Assembly: GCA_013176395.1 (NCBI GenBank) | Contig: JABMLP010000021.1 | Span: 1-64,000 of the forward strand | Length of the DNA stretch: 64,000 bases | Direction of reading: 5' to 3' | Source of the DNA: Venturia oleaginea | Lineage: Eukaryota; Ascomycota; Dothideomycetes; Venturiales; Venturiaceae | Part shown: one piece after another, positions 30,960-42,500 of the stretch | Position numbering within the stretch: the stretch's first letter is position 1 | How the letters are laid out: every line of letters starts with the position of its first letter | Program-made: the position numbers and the translations under genes | Notes under the pieces: generated by a model | Seen by the model: only the letters and a program-made list of their open reading frames with translations | Told to the model about the DNA's origin: nothing | The model's database searches: none

Positions 30960-31028
30960 AAATTTGAACCGGTTGGGTGATCGAATACGTTAACACTATG
31001 TTACGTCAAAGATTTTTGTACGGGTGGA

Positions 31029-32826
31029 GTGGCCACCCCAGTCAGTGGGCCACCCTCACCACTAAATTTTATGTTATCGTCCAATAAATCTACCACCACT
31101 ATGATCATTATCAAAATAACTCTAATAATACATTCTCTAGGTATTTGGACATCGATTGATCTTACGATCTTGAATACCGTAGCTACTACACGTTGGTAAT
31201 GCTCGCTGTTGTACGACGACTTCCTGATCTTGAACACTCTCTCCAGAGTTATTTTTGCCTCCCTGAACTAAGAACTGACCCTGTTGAGCCTGTAAAACGC
31301 CTCCATGTACAATATATTGTCTACAATATTGTTGCTTCTGTTTCCGTCGTTGGTTCTCTACACGAAGCTTCTTATTCTCTTCTGCAAGTATCACTGCAGA
31401 ATTCATTGCGACTTGGCATCCTTTGATAAGTTGACTGATTGCTTGACTGCTTGGGCTCTAAGATTGACAATGAAGAAGGTCTCGGACGAGCTGAGCCTGC
31501 TGTTGAAGCTGAGCTATTGTACGAGGAGTTTCTGACGTCCACTGTGGTGCTACTCTATGGGGTGTTCCTGGTGGTGATGGCGTTTTGGTGACTGTAAGCG
31601 ACGAAAGAACACGCTGCGGGTTGTATGGAACAAGTCCTGTAGCTTGAAAACCGCTCTTGATATTCTGCTCAGAGAAGACAGTTGATCGGGTGCTTGTATA
31701 GATCGATAGAAAGTCCTCTTTGTCGATATGGTGGGTTCCTTGACGAACAAGCTCTTGAACTGCTTGACCGTACGAGCGTTCCAGAGGCGAAAAACAACTT
31801 ACATCAAGCGGCTGAAGAAGATGGAATCTGTGTGGCGGCATACAGAGTGTAATAATGTTGTTTGTACAACAATATCCGTCAAACTCTGGTGTTGCGTGAC
31901 TGTTGTGGCCATCGAGGATAAGAAGACGGTGAGTATTCTTTGTACGAGCTTCTGTATGAGTATTGAAGTGCTTGATCCACTCAAATCCAAGCTCATTAAG
32001 TGTCCAGCCATTATCGCTTACAGCAATAACCCAATCAGCCGGTAACTGATGATACCAGTTTGATTGATGCACTTTTCCAGGAAGAATAATGAATGGCGGT
32101 ATCGCCCAGCCTGACGCGTTGATTCCCTCGATCGCTGTTGTCCATTCACGATTCCCTGGCTGTACGACAGCTGCTCGTCCAACTGTATCTGCACTTGTAA
32201 CCACCTTTGCAGTCGCAATAACCCCCATCATGAAGCCAGTCTCATCAAAATTGTATGTATCCTCCGTAAGGATACCGAACAATAGACGCATCTCTTCAAC
32301 GCGCTGAAACCACGTGTTAATTATCACTGGATCTTCGTATTCTGCACGTTGTTAATGGAATTTACGATTCCACTTTGTACGAAGCTCAGTTTGAGTGGAG
32401 ATAAAGCGTGATACCCAGTTCTTCCCGACTGGTTGTGGTGGAGGTTCTGTACCACGTTTTTCGAGTAAAACATTTGCCGTTTGTCGTACGTCAATAATCT
32501 GAGGGGGAAATCCGCGTCGATCAAGGTCCAATATCCACTGAACTAGAGCCTGCTCTTCATGTAGTTGTAACTTTCGTTTTTTGTGGTTGGATTCGCTCTG
32601 TGGTTTGATGCCTTTGAGACGACGCTGAAGTGTAGCTCGAGATATATCGTACAACGCTGAGATTTGACGTTGACTTGAATTTTGATTCTTTTGAAAGCTT
32701 TGCTTCGCAACAAGTAATCTAGCCTCTTTGTGGGCTGATTCAGGCGTTGGTGTTGACATTATCGCAATTATTGTACGAAGAGAATGGACTTTTTGATGGG
32801 GTGGCCCACTGACTGGGGTGGCCCAC
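31029..32826 (-). mobile_element. Second pogo-like transposon with about 27 bp terminal inverted repeats
   Basis: GTGGCCACCCCAGTCAGTGG... at 31029-31055 is matched in inverted form at 32799-32826, differing by one inserted base. It starts 38 bp from the end of the previous element. ACGTAATC-like motifs outside these repeats (near 30985-31005 and 32850-32873) could extend the termini, so the true ends are uncertain by about 40 bp. No clean TA duplication could be assigned. Confidence 0.8.
31137..32759 (-). pseudogene. Pogo-like DDE_1 transposase with two in-frame stops
   Basis: One minus-strand frame runs from the ATG at 32759 to 31137, broken only by TAA at 32352-32354 and TAG at 31458-31460. 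It has a psq-type DNA-binding region (SQRQISALYDISRATLQRR), a CENP-B-type region, and a DDE domain with DTYNFDETGF, LLILDGHNSH and a third acidic residue region near FSPLERSYG. A Cys-bearing tail follows (PTCSSYGIQDRKINRC). Both stops can arise from Gln codons by one C-to-T change and no frameshift is present, which fits RIP. It is a different family from the copies at 4.5, 30 and 63 kb. Confidence 0.85.
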
Positions 32827-33267
32827 CGAGTGGTGAAACACGCTATAGGTTACGTAATCAGATTACGTAATCACGGGAGTTGTCCTTTGTAGACGTTGAA
32901 TAACAACAATTGCACTCAGAATACAGCCTTTAATCCTTTTCTGATTATGAAGCAAAGAAGCAAAATATCTAAATTGTATATCTTGACATAATTAAGATGA
33001 TGATATGTAGACGAAGATGTCGCCCGACTGCATGTCCAGCAAGCACGTCAGCAAGAAAGAGAAAGCAGGCAATTTACAGCATATGATACAGAGCAGTCGG
33101 CCAATATATCCATGACTTCCACAAAAGCGCTCGTGTTTATACAAGACCCCGAAAGACAGACGCGTCTAAACAAAGACCAAACGCCAACAAAAACGGAGCG
33201 TACAAAATCCAAGAAAATGTCTGCTTAGACATGCCGCCACTTCATACACAAACCATCTCATATTAGA
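32827..33267. other. Intergenic region downstream of SEC16
   Basis: Holds two direct copies of TTACGTAATCA (32850-32860 and 32863-32873), motifs common in fungal pogo-type termini. The SEC16 3' region follows. No gene seen. Confidence 0.5.
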
Positions 33268-36200
33268 TCACTTCTGATTCGCCATAACATCAACATACCT
33301 TCCCTTCCTGGGCGCTTTCTTTCCCCTCGCCCTCGGCGCAAGACTTCCCATGATATCATCAGCATCAGAAGCATTACTCATACTACTAGCCGGTCTACTA
33401 GCAGTAGCGGGCGGCGGTATCATTCCACTCGAAGACCTAGACAAAGGTGGTGTTCTTCCTAACACATCCGACGCACCCATTCCACCACTCGAACCAGGAG
33501 GCGTGCTACCAACAGCCATAGGCGTGCTTGTTGGTAGTAAGATGGCGCCAGGAGGAGGCTGTCCAAATGTTGCACTTCCTGGTCGAGAAAGGGGTACACC
33601 GAATGTGCTCGAGGGTCTACTAGGGGGTCCAGATGCTTTTGGTGGTGGCGGAGTGGCTGCTGTCGTTGTGGCTGCGGCTGCACCTCCTTTCTTGTTCACC
33701 CACTTCTTCAGATTTTCATCGTAGACGAATGAATTCTCTTCACCAAGTTTGGCCTTAATAGGACCCGACTGTTGGGCATTAGGATCTTTACCCTTGAACC
33801 AGCTGCCAAACCAGCCTTTCTTTTCTCCTCCGCCACTGAGATCGCTGCCGCCTTTTGCTGCTGTGTATTGAGTCAGTGGTTTGGCTATTGAAACTGAAGA
33901 AGAATTAGACTTGCCATCAGCTTCGGCAGCTTTCCTGAACGCCTCGTCCGCCGCGCGGTCAGCCTCCAACTTTGATTTTGAGCCTGATTTTGAGTTTTTG
34001 AGTGCAGCTGCGCGACGTAAGATCTCACCGTCGTCATCATCATCACCAAACATTTTCTTCTTCGGCTTCTTTTCGTCCTCGAGAGAGTCTGGAGCATCTG
34101 CATCCCATGGCTGCTCTTCGGGCATATATGGCTGGTAGACAGGAGGCTCGTAGGATGTCGAAGGTGACTCGTGAGATATCGCAGAAGGTCCTTCAGTGGC
34201 ACTGAATCTTGGAGAAGATTGATAACCATTCGACTGTTGATGATAGGAGTCTGATGGAGGAGTTGATTCGTATGGTGTGCCGTGAGCTGGAGGCTCTGGG
34301 GGAGTAGCCTGGTATGGATTTGGACTATAGGATGACATTGGAGTGTGCAAATCTGACCCCGACTGAGCCAAAGAAGGTGCTTGTTGGAGTGGTGCCGCTT
34401 GGGCAGATCCTGTAGCATAGGCATGGAAGGCCGAAGCGCGCTGTGGGGATGATGACAGACCATCCACGGATGGACGAGGCTCGTAGGCGCTTCTTGTTGA
34501 TTCCATGGACGCACGAGGCTGATATGCAGATTGAGCTTGCGGGTCGTAGCGAGGCCGCTGCTGGTCTGATGATGAGCGTGGGGCATACACGTTGTTTCCT
34601 GGCGCGTATCGTGCATTTCCAACCGACGATGGCGGTGGAATAGCACCATTGGGCTGATAGGCGCCATACATGTCGCCAGTCGATACAGCTCGACTAAGCG
34701 GTGGTGTTTCGCCAGCAAGACGCGTGAATTGATCATCAGAAGCTGGAACGGCACCCGAGCCGCTGGATGTAGCATCGCTGTCTTCGGTGCCAGCAATGAA
34801 GGTGTTAAATTTGCCCCACAACGAGGTAGAAACTTTGTCCATGCTTGGCTTCCAGGAAGACGAGCTATCCGCAGGGGCTTGAGCGAGTCGTTGAGTGAGT
34901 TTGTCAACCCACTGCATAAGTTGCTGGTTGTGATACGGCGAGCGGTGCGACTTGGAAGTAATTGCAGTCGCAATGGTGTCGCAGTACTGTTGTGCTTCGG
35001 TTCGACGCCCAGACTCAGCAAGCACTTCGGCATGGTATAGCTTGAAAGCTTGCAGATGGGGAATTGACGGAACTGTACTTGATCCTGAGGTAAGCGCAAA
35101 CTCGTACACTTCACTCAATAGTATACTGTCGAGGTCTTGGCCGAAATCCAAGCCTTGTGTTGCTGTGGAGCTTCCAACCAGGCTGAAGGATGAGTTGGGG
35201 TCATCGATACCACCAAACAGGGTGGTCATGGCTGGCAGCTGGCCAGTACGAGAGCCTTTGGCAAACAGGAAACATATGTGAGCGGCTTCGATCCTTCCAT
35301 AACCGGCCAGGAGTCTTCCAAGTGACACCAGGGCGTTGGCATCACCTGGACTGCGGTTGTTTAAGATCAACAAGATTGTCTCGCGCCATCTATCCAGCCC
35401 AGCGAGGGCATCCTTATGTGAACTTCCATTACCCGCAGTGCTGACCATCTGGAATCCAGCCCTTGCTGATACCGACACCAACTCATCAATGCTTTCTTCG
35501 TGATTTCCAGCAAAGACCTGGTACAAAGCGGCGAGTGCTTCTGTGTTGTCGCCGATGTTGCGAACCTCTTTTCGAACAAACTCCTGCACAACTTGTTTCC
35601 ATATATCCTTATTTTCGATGGTCTGTGCAATTAAGAGAGCATGCGCCCAAAGGCGCTGGTCGACCGCGTACCACACAGCTTGTTCACGTTGTCCACCATA
35701 AAGATGGTTACGCAACACGTTCACGCCAGCAGGATCGAATGCTTCGGGTTGGGCCTTGATGGGAGCACTCTGCGTGATCCCGAAAGCATCTGCTGTGAGT
35801 TCCGTGCCTGGTGTGGCTGGCGATATGGCTCTACGAACAGCGTCATTGACGGCAGGCGTACCATCGAGAGCTCCATCGTTCTCAACCAGAACAGCCATGA
35901 TCTTCCACAGCAGCAGCTTTTCTTCACTGCGCTGATGAGCAGCAGCAGTCAGTTCTCCCTGCATACTGAGGCGTTGATGTTCAGCCTCTCGAGCCTCAGT
36001 GGTAGTCTTCAGCCACCCAACTACTTCCTTCTTCTTCCCTTTCTTCAAAGGACCAGGGAATTTGAGGAAGGTCTCCGACGGCGGCGAGACTTCACCCATG
36101 TTACGAGTTTGAACCTCAAGCTGTGTTGGCTGCATGACGGGGCCCATGTGTCCAGCGATATAACGTGGAACATGTTTGGGGAACGAAGTCACCACAGAAT

Positions 36201-39084
36201 TGCCGATGCCCCAATGGAAAATAGGAGCTCCTTTCCAGCGCTCCAAAGGATCTTGCACTCTCTCGTCTTGCGGTGGAACCAAGTTCGTTTCCTGGTAAGC
36301 TGGCTTTTGCTGCATTGCAGCCATTATTGGTATTCCTGCACCCATCCCCGCTGTTGGTGCAGGGCCTTGAGCTGAAGAAGGTCGATCAAGATCGGACATT
36401 GCCAGTCTCGGGTTTTTCAATGAGGCCCCAGGTGAAGATGTCTGGGAACGACGGGGTGGATTGAAACCCGAATCGCCCGTAGGCGCCAATGGCTGGTACC
36501 CCGTTGGAGCATAACTAGCCCGTTTTCGAGGCGAAGTGACCGCTGGCGATGGGATAATCTTCGGGGGTGGCGGTGTGCTCATTCGGCTGGAGGTGGAATG
36601 ATGGGATTGTTGTGGTGCCTCTGTATGAGAGGCTGCACCATAAGGCTCATTCTCGGCAACAGTGCCTAGTGCTGGATGCGATGAGTTGTGACGATCTAGA
36701 CTTAACCGACCCGGAGGAGACTCTGAATAACTCGTAGGTTCGGCACGCTCAGAATATGCAATCGATGTTGCTGGTGTGTGACGGGGAGTAGACTGAACTG
36801 AGTGGTGTGCAAGAGGGCTAGACGTTCGTGGAGCGTATGGCAAGCTGTTCGATCTGCCCACAGGGCCACTGTTGTAGCTCGGCTGAGCAGCGGCAGGTTG
36901 TGGCCTGCTTCCTGGGGCAGGAGAGTATCTCGACGATACCGGCGGCGGAGGCGGGGGTAACGAAGACTGGACCTGAACACCTCCCGTCGGTTGACCTGAA
37001 GGTACGCTTGGAGAATATCTTGACACTGGAGGAGCTGCCACGCCTACATGACCGGGTGCATGTTGCTCCTCCGCATATGGCATCATTCGAGCTGGTGCTT
37101 GCAATTGATGTGCCAATTGAGGACCTTGATGGTGTGCAGGAGCTGAGACATATTGCGCTGATATTGGGCAAGGAGGAGGCGGCCCAGTGTGTGGTAGACC
37201 CGGGTGTGTAGGCATAGCCTGGGGCGGAGGTGTTGGAACTGGACCCGGACCTATGTTCGGAGTATATCTTCCAGCTGGTGTGGCATGTCGCACCGGTCTC
37301 TGAGAAACGGGCAAATCTTGAAAGAAACCAGTGCTTGACGGTCTTGGTGGGTTCGCTTGGCTTGCAATTGCAGCTTGAGACGGCACAATTGATCCATTTG
37401 AGCCTTGCAAACCATGACTTGAAGTTGGCGGAGTGTAGTTCGCAGAGTGAGAGGCTTGCGGTGGTTGCGGTCGTGACAATGGTAAAGCTGAGGTGCTTCG
37501 CATGCTACTCAGCCTCGGAGGCGGTGGCTGCATTTGCTGCGGAACCAGAGGAGAAGCAGATGCATGATGTACAGGCCGTCTCTTCTTCACAGAAATGTCC
37601 TCGGGAAGATCGTACGGGGAGTGATAGCCTCCCTTTGACTTGTCGACAAAGCTCTGGGCAGAACTAGTCAGCTCAGGGCGCTGCGGTTGTTGCTGGGCGT
37701 ATGCCGGTTGATATGGAGAACCCCTTGATGTGCCGGGCTGTGCTTTGTTCTGACTCGATAGATTGGCAAACTGCGGATTCTGCGATAGGTATGGATTACC
37801 TGGTGCTGCAGATTGTTGCGCCGTCGCTGGAGTGTATTTCTCAGATATGGTCCTGGTGTGCTCTTTTGCGGACTGACTCCCAGATGTGATTCCCAGTCCA
37901 GAGTGGGTATCTGCTCCAATCTCTGCCAAAAAGTTGTCTACGTCATCCACATCAAAGGCAAAGGCCTCTACAGCTTCCTCTGTCAAGAATTCGTCATCGT
38001 CCAGAGTAGCTGCCCACATTGCGGAGATGTCTTCTTCCGGTGGTTTCTCCCCATGTGCTTGTATCAACATTGAGGTGCCAGCCACAGAAATGTCTCCAGT
38101 TGTAGGGGTATCTTCGTCGGCCAGTGGTTCCGCTATTGACTCGAAATCAAAGTCCGCGCTGTCTTTGACTGCCGGCTCCACTATCGTTTCGAAATCAAAA
38201 TCTCCATTGTCTTGGGAGCTCCAATTGGCGTCTGCCTCTTGCTCCACAACTTGGTTGGCAACCTCCACGATTGTTTCGTCTTTGAACGGCTCTGTGGTTT
38301 GGGAAGTTCCAGCCCTGTCGGTCAGAAGGGGTAAATGCGAGGTCATTGCATCCCACTTTTCGGACTGGGCTTCAAAACCCGGCAGGAAGTCGTCCTCCTG
38401 TTGTAGCACAACCTGTTTGGCGTCAGGTGCCCATTCTCCTCCACCCGACTTCTCAGTGGTTCCGGCAGCTTCAGGAAGGAAAGGTGATTCGGGGGCGAGT
38501 AGAGGTGATGCTGGGTTCTCGAGCACTGCTTCGTCCAATTTGGTCGATTCTCCTTGGAAGTAGTAGGCCTGGCTAGCGGCAGCTTCCTCTGTCCATGCAT
38601 TGGCCTCGTCTGCGGGTAAAAGGTGTGGAGAAAACTCTGGCAAGTCCAACTCTTGCAACGTAGCTTCTGGCAATGTGTCCATTTGTACAGCCGTTTCGGC
38701 AGGGTCTGTTATTGCATCTATAGGTCTATCCTTAACCGCAGCCCAGGCCTCTTGAACATCTTGTTGTTGTAACGTGGGCTCCTCTTGCGCGCCATAGCGA
38801 TCAAAGAAATCGTCGTCCGAAGTTGGCTCCTTGGGTAAAAGACGTGCAGGCGCAGTCAACGACGCTGGCTCCAACCGCGGGGGTAGTGAAGCATCTAGTA
38901 ATGGCAATTCGTCTTCCTCTTCTCCGTCGCGGTTCGAATGTGCCGAGTCCATCTTTGTCTCGAGTTGTGGGTGGTTGAAGGTCGACTTCACGGGGCTTTC
39001 GTGGTCGATTCTGAAAGCAGGATTCCAAGATGCTGCACTGGCGTGTGCGTAGGATGAGTCGGGGCCATCGTCGGAATCGGCCAT
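33268..39084 (-). CDS. SEC16: COPII coat assembly protein Sec16
   Basis: An uninterrupted frame of 1938 residues, typical of fungal Sec16. The acidic N-terminal third is followed by a long Pro/Ser/Gln-rich disordered region. The central conserved segment begins near residue 950 (DPLERWKGAPIFHWG..SVVTSFP). The ACE1-type helical domain follows (AFDPAGVNVLRNHLYGG, WYAVDQRLWAHALLIA, about 1125-1180). The C-terminus is disordered and ends in a short basic segment (ARGKKAPRKGRYVDVM). Sec16 scaffolds Sec13/31 and Sec23/24 at ER exit sites. It is divergent from NEO1. The absence of introns and stops marks it as a living conserved gene. Large antisense open frames over it are composition shadows. Confidence 0.95.
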   Translation of the reverse strand: MADSDDGPDSSYAHASAASWNPAFRIDHESPVKSTFNHPQLETKMDSAHSNRDGEEEDELPLLDASLPPRLEPASLTAPARLLPKEPTSDDDFFDRYGAQEEPTLQQQDVQEAWAAVKDRPIDAITDPAETAVQMDTLPEATLQELDLPEFSPHLLPADEANAWTEEAAASQAYYFQGESTKLDEAVLENPASPLLAPESPFLPEAAGTTEKSGGGEWAPDAKQVVLQQEDDFLPGFEAQSEKWDAMTSHLPLLTDRAGTSQTTEPFKDETIVEVANQVVEQEADANWSSQDNGDFDFETIVEPAVKDSADFDFESIAEPLADEDTPTTGDISVAGTSMLIQAHGEKPPEEDISAMWAATLDDDEFLTEEAVEAFAFDVDDVDNFLAEIGADTHSGLGITSGSQSAKEHTRTISEKYTPATAQQSAAPGNPYLSQNPQFANLSSQNKAQPGTSRGSPYQPAYAQQQPQRPELTSSAQSFVDKSKGGYHSPYDLPEDISVKKRRPVHHASASPLVPQQMQPPPPRLSSMRSTSALPLSRPQPPQASHSANYTPPTSSHGLQGSNGSIVPSQAAIASQANPPRPSSTGFFQDLPVSQRPVRHATPAGRYTPNIGPGPVPTPPPQAMPTHPGLPHTGPPPPCPISAQYVSAPAHHQGPQLAHQLQAPARMMPYAEEQHAPGHVGVAAPPVSRYSPSVPSGQPTGGVQVQSSLPPPPPPVSSRYSPAPGSRPQPAAAQPSYNSGPVGRSNSLPYAPRTSSPLAHHSVQSTPRHTPATSIAYSERAEPTSYSESPPGRLSLDRHNSSHPALGTVAENEPYGAASHTEAPQQSHHSTSSRMSTPPPPKIIPSPAVTSPRKRASYAPTGYQPLAPTGDSGFNPPRRSQTSSPGASLKNPRLAMSDLDRPSSAQGPAPTAGMGAGIPIMAAMQQKPAYQETNLVPPQDERVQDPLERWKGAPIFHWGIGNSVVTSFPKHVPRYIAGHMGPVMQPTQLEVQTRNMGEVSPPSETFLKFPGPLKKGKKKEVVGWLKTTTEAREAEHQRLSMQGELTAAAHQRSEEKLLLWKIMAVLVENDGALDGTPAVNDAVRRAISPATPGTELTADAFGITQSAPIKAQPEAFDPAGVNVLRNHLYGGQREQAVWYAVDQRLWAHALLIAQTIENKDIWKQVVQEFVRKEVRNIGDNTEALAALYQVFAGNHEESIDELVSVSARAGFQMVSTAGNGSSHKDALAGLDRWRETILLILNNRSPGDANALVSLGRLLAGYGRIEAAHICFLFAKGSRTGQLPAMTTLFGGIDDPNSSFSLVGSSTATQGLDFGQDLDSILLSEVYEFALTSGSSTVPSIPHLQAFKLYHAEVLAESGRRTEAQQYCDTIATAITSKSHRSPYHNQQLMQWVDKLTQRLAQAPADSSSSWKPSMDKVSTSLWGKFNTFIAGTEDSDATSSGSGAVPASDDQFTRLAGETPPLSRAVSTGDMYGAYQPNGAIPPPSSVGNARYAPGNNVYAPRSSSDQQRPRYDPQAQSAYQPRASMESTRSAYEPRPSVDGLSSSPQRASAFHAYATGSAQAAPLQQAPSLAQSGSDLHTPMSSYSPNPYQATPPEPPAHGTPYESTPPSDSYHQQSNGYQSSPRFSATEGPSAISHESPSTSYEPPVYQPYMPEEQPWDADAPDSLEDEKKPKKKMFGDDDDDGEILRRAAALKNSKSGSKSKLEADRAADEAFRKAAEADGKSNSSSVSIAKPLTQYTAAKGGSDLSGGGEKKGWFGSWFKGKDPNAQQSGPIKAKLGEENSFVYDENLKKWVNKKGGAAAATTTAATPPPPKASGPPSRPSSTFGVPLSRPGSATFGQPPPGAILLPTSTPMAVGSTPPGSSGGMGASDVLGRTPPLSRSSSGMIPPPATASRPASSMSNASDADDIMGSLAPRARGKKAPRKGRYVDVMANQK

Positions 39085-39515
39085 TTGCGTATAATGGGAA
39101 AGTGATGTCTCGCCGTGGATAGTCGACGTGGACTTTTAGGAGGTTGGAGTTGCTGAGGGCGGCCGGAGGTGTAGAGGCAGGACTGGGGGTAGAATAGTTC
39201 TATGCTTCTCCTTTCTGGTCAGAACGGGATGTAGAACATTTCGCAAAGTATCAGGAGGAGAAGATGATAGGAGGGAAAGATCGATATGGATTATTCTTGG
39301 GAGATGAGAAGTAGTTCCATAGGTAGAACCTGTGGCGCATCCATGGATTCGTATCCGTTCCCGCCGCAGAGCCGAAACGGAACCAGTATCTCGTATACAT
39401 TACAGGCAGTAGAATGGGACAATATAAACCCACTGCTACAAGCCTCTCCCGTACAAAAACCTCACAAAAACCATACCAAGAGTGAACTCGAATCCTCTTG
39501 GTAGAAGAATGAAGC
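39085..39515. promoter_or_regulatory. Shared divergent promoter region of SEC16 and NEO1
   Basis: The 431 bp between two divergent ATGs must hold both promoters and 5' UTRs. No TATA box or known factor site stands out. Both genes serve early secretory membrane traffic, so shared control is plausible but is inference. Confidence 0.5.
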
Positions 39516-42500
39516 ATGTCTCCTCCCTCCCATCAATACCAACCAACACATACGAACGACGACGACAATTCAGATGACGATCTAGAGTTGGACCTACAAG
39601 AACTAGATCCTATAACTCCCTCGAGCAACTTGTCCCCCCGCAACAACAGCAGCAATATCCACGACTTTGCTCGGAGGATTCCTCTTCGGAATCTAAGAGC
39701 TGGAAGGACACGGAATAGGCCAACTGAAGAGGAGGACTTCAATAATGGTCCGAACGGTCGCACGCCAGTCCGCGACTCTGCTGGGAGCATTGACAGCACT
39801 TACGACAACGCGCCTCTACTACCTGGAAACGATGGACGAAGGAGACGGACGGCGCGACAGCCAGAAACTGCTCTGTCGAGACTAGGCTCCAAATTACGAT
39901 TACCAGACTTCCTCAATCACGAAAATGATCAAACAGCAGAAGACGAGCCCGAGCAAGAGCATGACCCTGCCTCGAACCGCATCGTGGTGGTTGGACAACG
40001 ACAGTCAACACGATTCCCCTTGAATGCTATTTCGAACGCCAAATATACCCCATGGAGCTTTGTTCCACGAACCCTGTACAATGAATTCAAATTATTCTTA
40101 AACATGTATTTCCTACTTGTAGCTCTATCGCAAGTCATACCCCAGCTCCGAATTGGTTACCTCTCGACTTATGTTGCACCCTTGGCTTTTGTTCTGATGA
40201 TCACACTGGGGAAGGAAGCTATGGATGATATAGCACGACGGAGACGCGATGCAGAGGCTAACTCCGAGCCTTATACCATCCTGAAATACACGGATCCCTC
40301 CATGGTAGAAAGAGGCTCAAGAACTGGAAGGAGGAAAAAGGCACGGAATGGTGCGCTTATGAATAGAGCAGACCATGATGGTGAAAATACGGCACAGGTC
40401 GTTGTGCTGGAGATTACAAAACCATCAAAAGATCTCAAGGTTGGAGATGTGCTGAAGCTGGGCAAAAACCAGAGAGTGCCTGCCGACGTGGTCATCTTAC
40501 AGGCTGTGGCCAATGATCAGCCGACGGCGCAGCAAGCAGAACCGGAATCGGATCACAATTTGTTGGAGGACCTTGTCGCAACAGAGCCTCAGGACATTTC
40601 TGGCCCTTTGCTTGATGCTTCAGCGGCAGAATCAGAGCTAGCTGGCGAAGCTTTTATCAGGACAGATCAACTGGATGGGGAGACGGATTGGAAACTGCGG
40701 TTGCCTTCGCCCCTTTCTCAAAGATTGACTACAAGTCAATTCTTGGACGTGAGAGTGACGGCCGGAAAACCGGACAAAAGAGTGAATGACTTCTTTGGCA
40801 CTATCGAATTTGCTGCCAAAGAGTCTGCCGGAGGTGGCGTGCCGGCTCCCAAAGCCGGTCCTTTGAATATCGACAATACGGCATGGGCAAATACTGTTCT
40901 CGCTTCAAGTTCGACTGTGTACGCTGTGGTTGTCTATACTGGCTCCCAGACTCGTCAGGCTTTGTCTACCTCCGCATCTCGTTCGAAAACCGGTCTTCTC
41001 GAGCTGGAGATCAATTCCTTGACCAAGATCTTATGCGTCCTCACATTGTCTCTCTCTGGCATCCTCGTTCTCATTGGCCGTCTTGAAGGTCAAGAGAATA
41101 GGCAATGGTACATCTCTGTGATGCGATTCCTCATTCTTTTCTCCACTGTTGTGCCGATCAGCTTGCGAGTAAATCTGGATATGGGAAAGACAGTGTACGC
41201 TTGGTTCATCGAGCATGACAAAGGCATTCCTGGCACAGTTGTACGAACAAGCACCATTCCAGAAGATCTCGGGCGTATCGAGTATCTACTTAGTGACAAG
41301 ACCGGCACATTGACTCAGAATGAAATGGAGCTCAAAAAGGTTCATGTTGGGACCGTCTCCTACGCCAACGAAGCCATGGACGAAGTCACCTCATACGTAA
41401 ATCAGGCATTTGCAGCTGATGACGGTAACACACTTGTCACTCCATCTTCCGTCTTCAACATACCAGCGAGTTCCGCGACAAGAATGCGACGAGAAATTGG
41501 TTTCCGAGTGCGAGATCTTGTTCTCGCGTTAGCACTTTGCCATAACGTGACACCGACAACAGAGGAAGAAAATGGTGAGACCATCACCAGCTATCAAGCA
41601 TCATCTCCTGATGAGATCGCAATCGTGCGATGGGCGGAAGGTGTCGGGCTGCGTCTGTTACATCGCGATCGAGGGGCTATGGTGCTGCAATCCACCAAGA
41701 CTGGGAAGACGGTCGTCAAAGTTCGCATCCTAAACGTGTTTCCCTTCACCTCTGACAGTAAACGAATGGGCATCATTGTTCAATTTGTGTCAGAAGCAGA
41801 TAGCGCGGCATCACTGTCTGAATCCAGTGAGCTCTGGTTCTACCAAAAAGGAGCCGACACCGTCATGACTTCTATCGTTGCTGCGAACGATTGGTTAGAT
41901 GAAGAGACAGCAAACATGGCTCGAGAAGGACTTCGCACTCTGGTTGTTGGACGGAAAAAGATTACTACTCAACGATACCATGAATTCTCGCAGCAGTATT
42001 CACAAGCATCGATGTCCTTCCAGGGTAGAGACTCAGCCATGGGCGATGTGGTCCAGAAATACCTCGAGCGTGATATCGAACTTCTCGGTGTGACAGGTGT
42101 AGAGGACAAACTCCAACACGATGTCAAGCCTTCCCTAGAACTCCTGCGCAACGCCGGCGTTAAAATCTGGATGCTCACTGGCGATAAGGTCGAAACAGCA
42201 CGCTGTGTTGCCATCTCTTCCAAACTCGTCGCGAGAGGCCAGCACATCCATACCATTGCCAAACTCAAGCGCAAAGATCTCGCATTGGAATCGTTAGACT
42301 TCCTCCGAGGCAAGCCTGATGCCTGTCTACTCATTGATGGAGAGTCTCTTGCAATAATGCTAAGCCACCACCGCGATGCCTTCATCTCCATTGCCGTCAC
42401 TCTCCCTACAGTCGTTGCATGCCGTTGCTCGCCGACCCAAAAAGCAGATGTGGCAACACTCATCAGAACATACACCAAGAAGCGGATCTGCTGTATTGGT

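Larger units (their letters stand above)
29045..30990 (-). mobile_element. Pogo/Fot1-like transposon with both termini (copy 2)
   Basis: Both ends carry ACGTATTCGATCACCCAACC: 29045-29064 directly and 30971-30990 inverted, an exact 20 bp terminal inverted repeat. TA flanks each end (29043-29044 and 30991-30992), the target duplication expected for Tc1/mariner/pogo elements. The length of about 1.95 kb includes a 194 bp insertion in the transposase. Copies 1 and 3 in this window share its coding sequence. Confidence 0.92.

Noticed and set aside
33885..35114. 409-codon open frame overlapping the SEC16 region
   Set aside because: It lies in another frame of the same strand as SEC16, is low-complexity and His/Leu/Arg-rich, and shows no domain; it is a composition shadow of the disordered SEC16 C-terminus.
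35641..36375. 244-codon plus-strand frame within SEC16
   Set aside because: Antisense to the conserved ACE1 and central region of SEC16, with no domain of its own.
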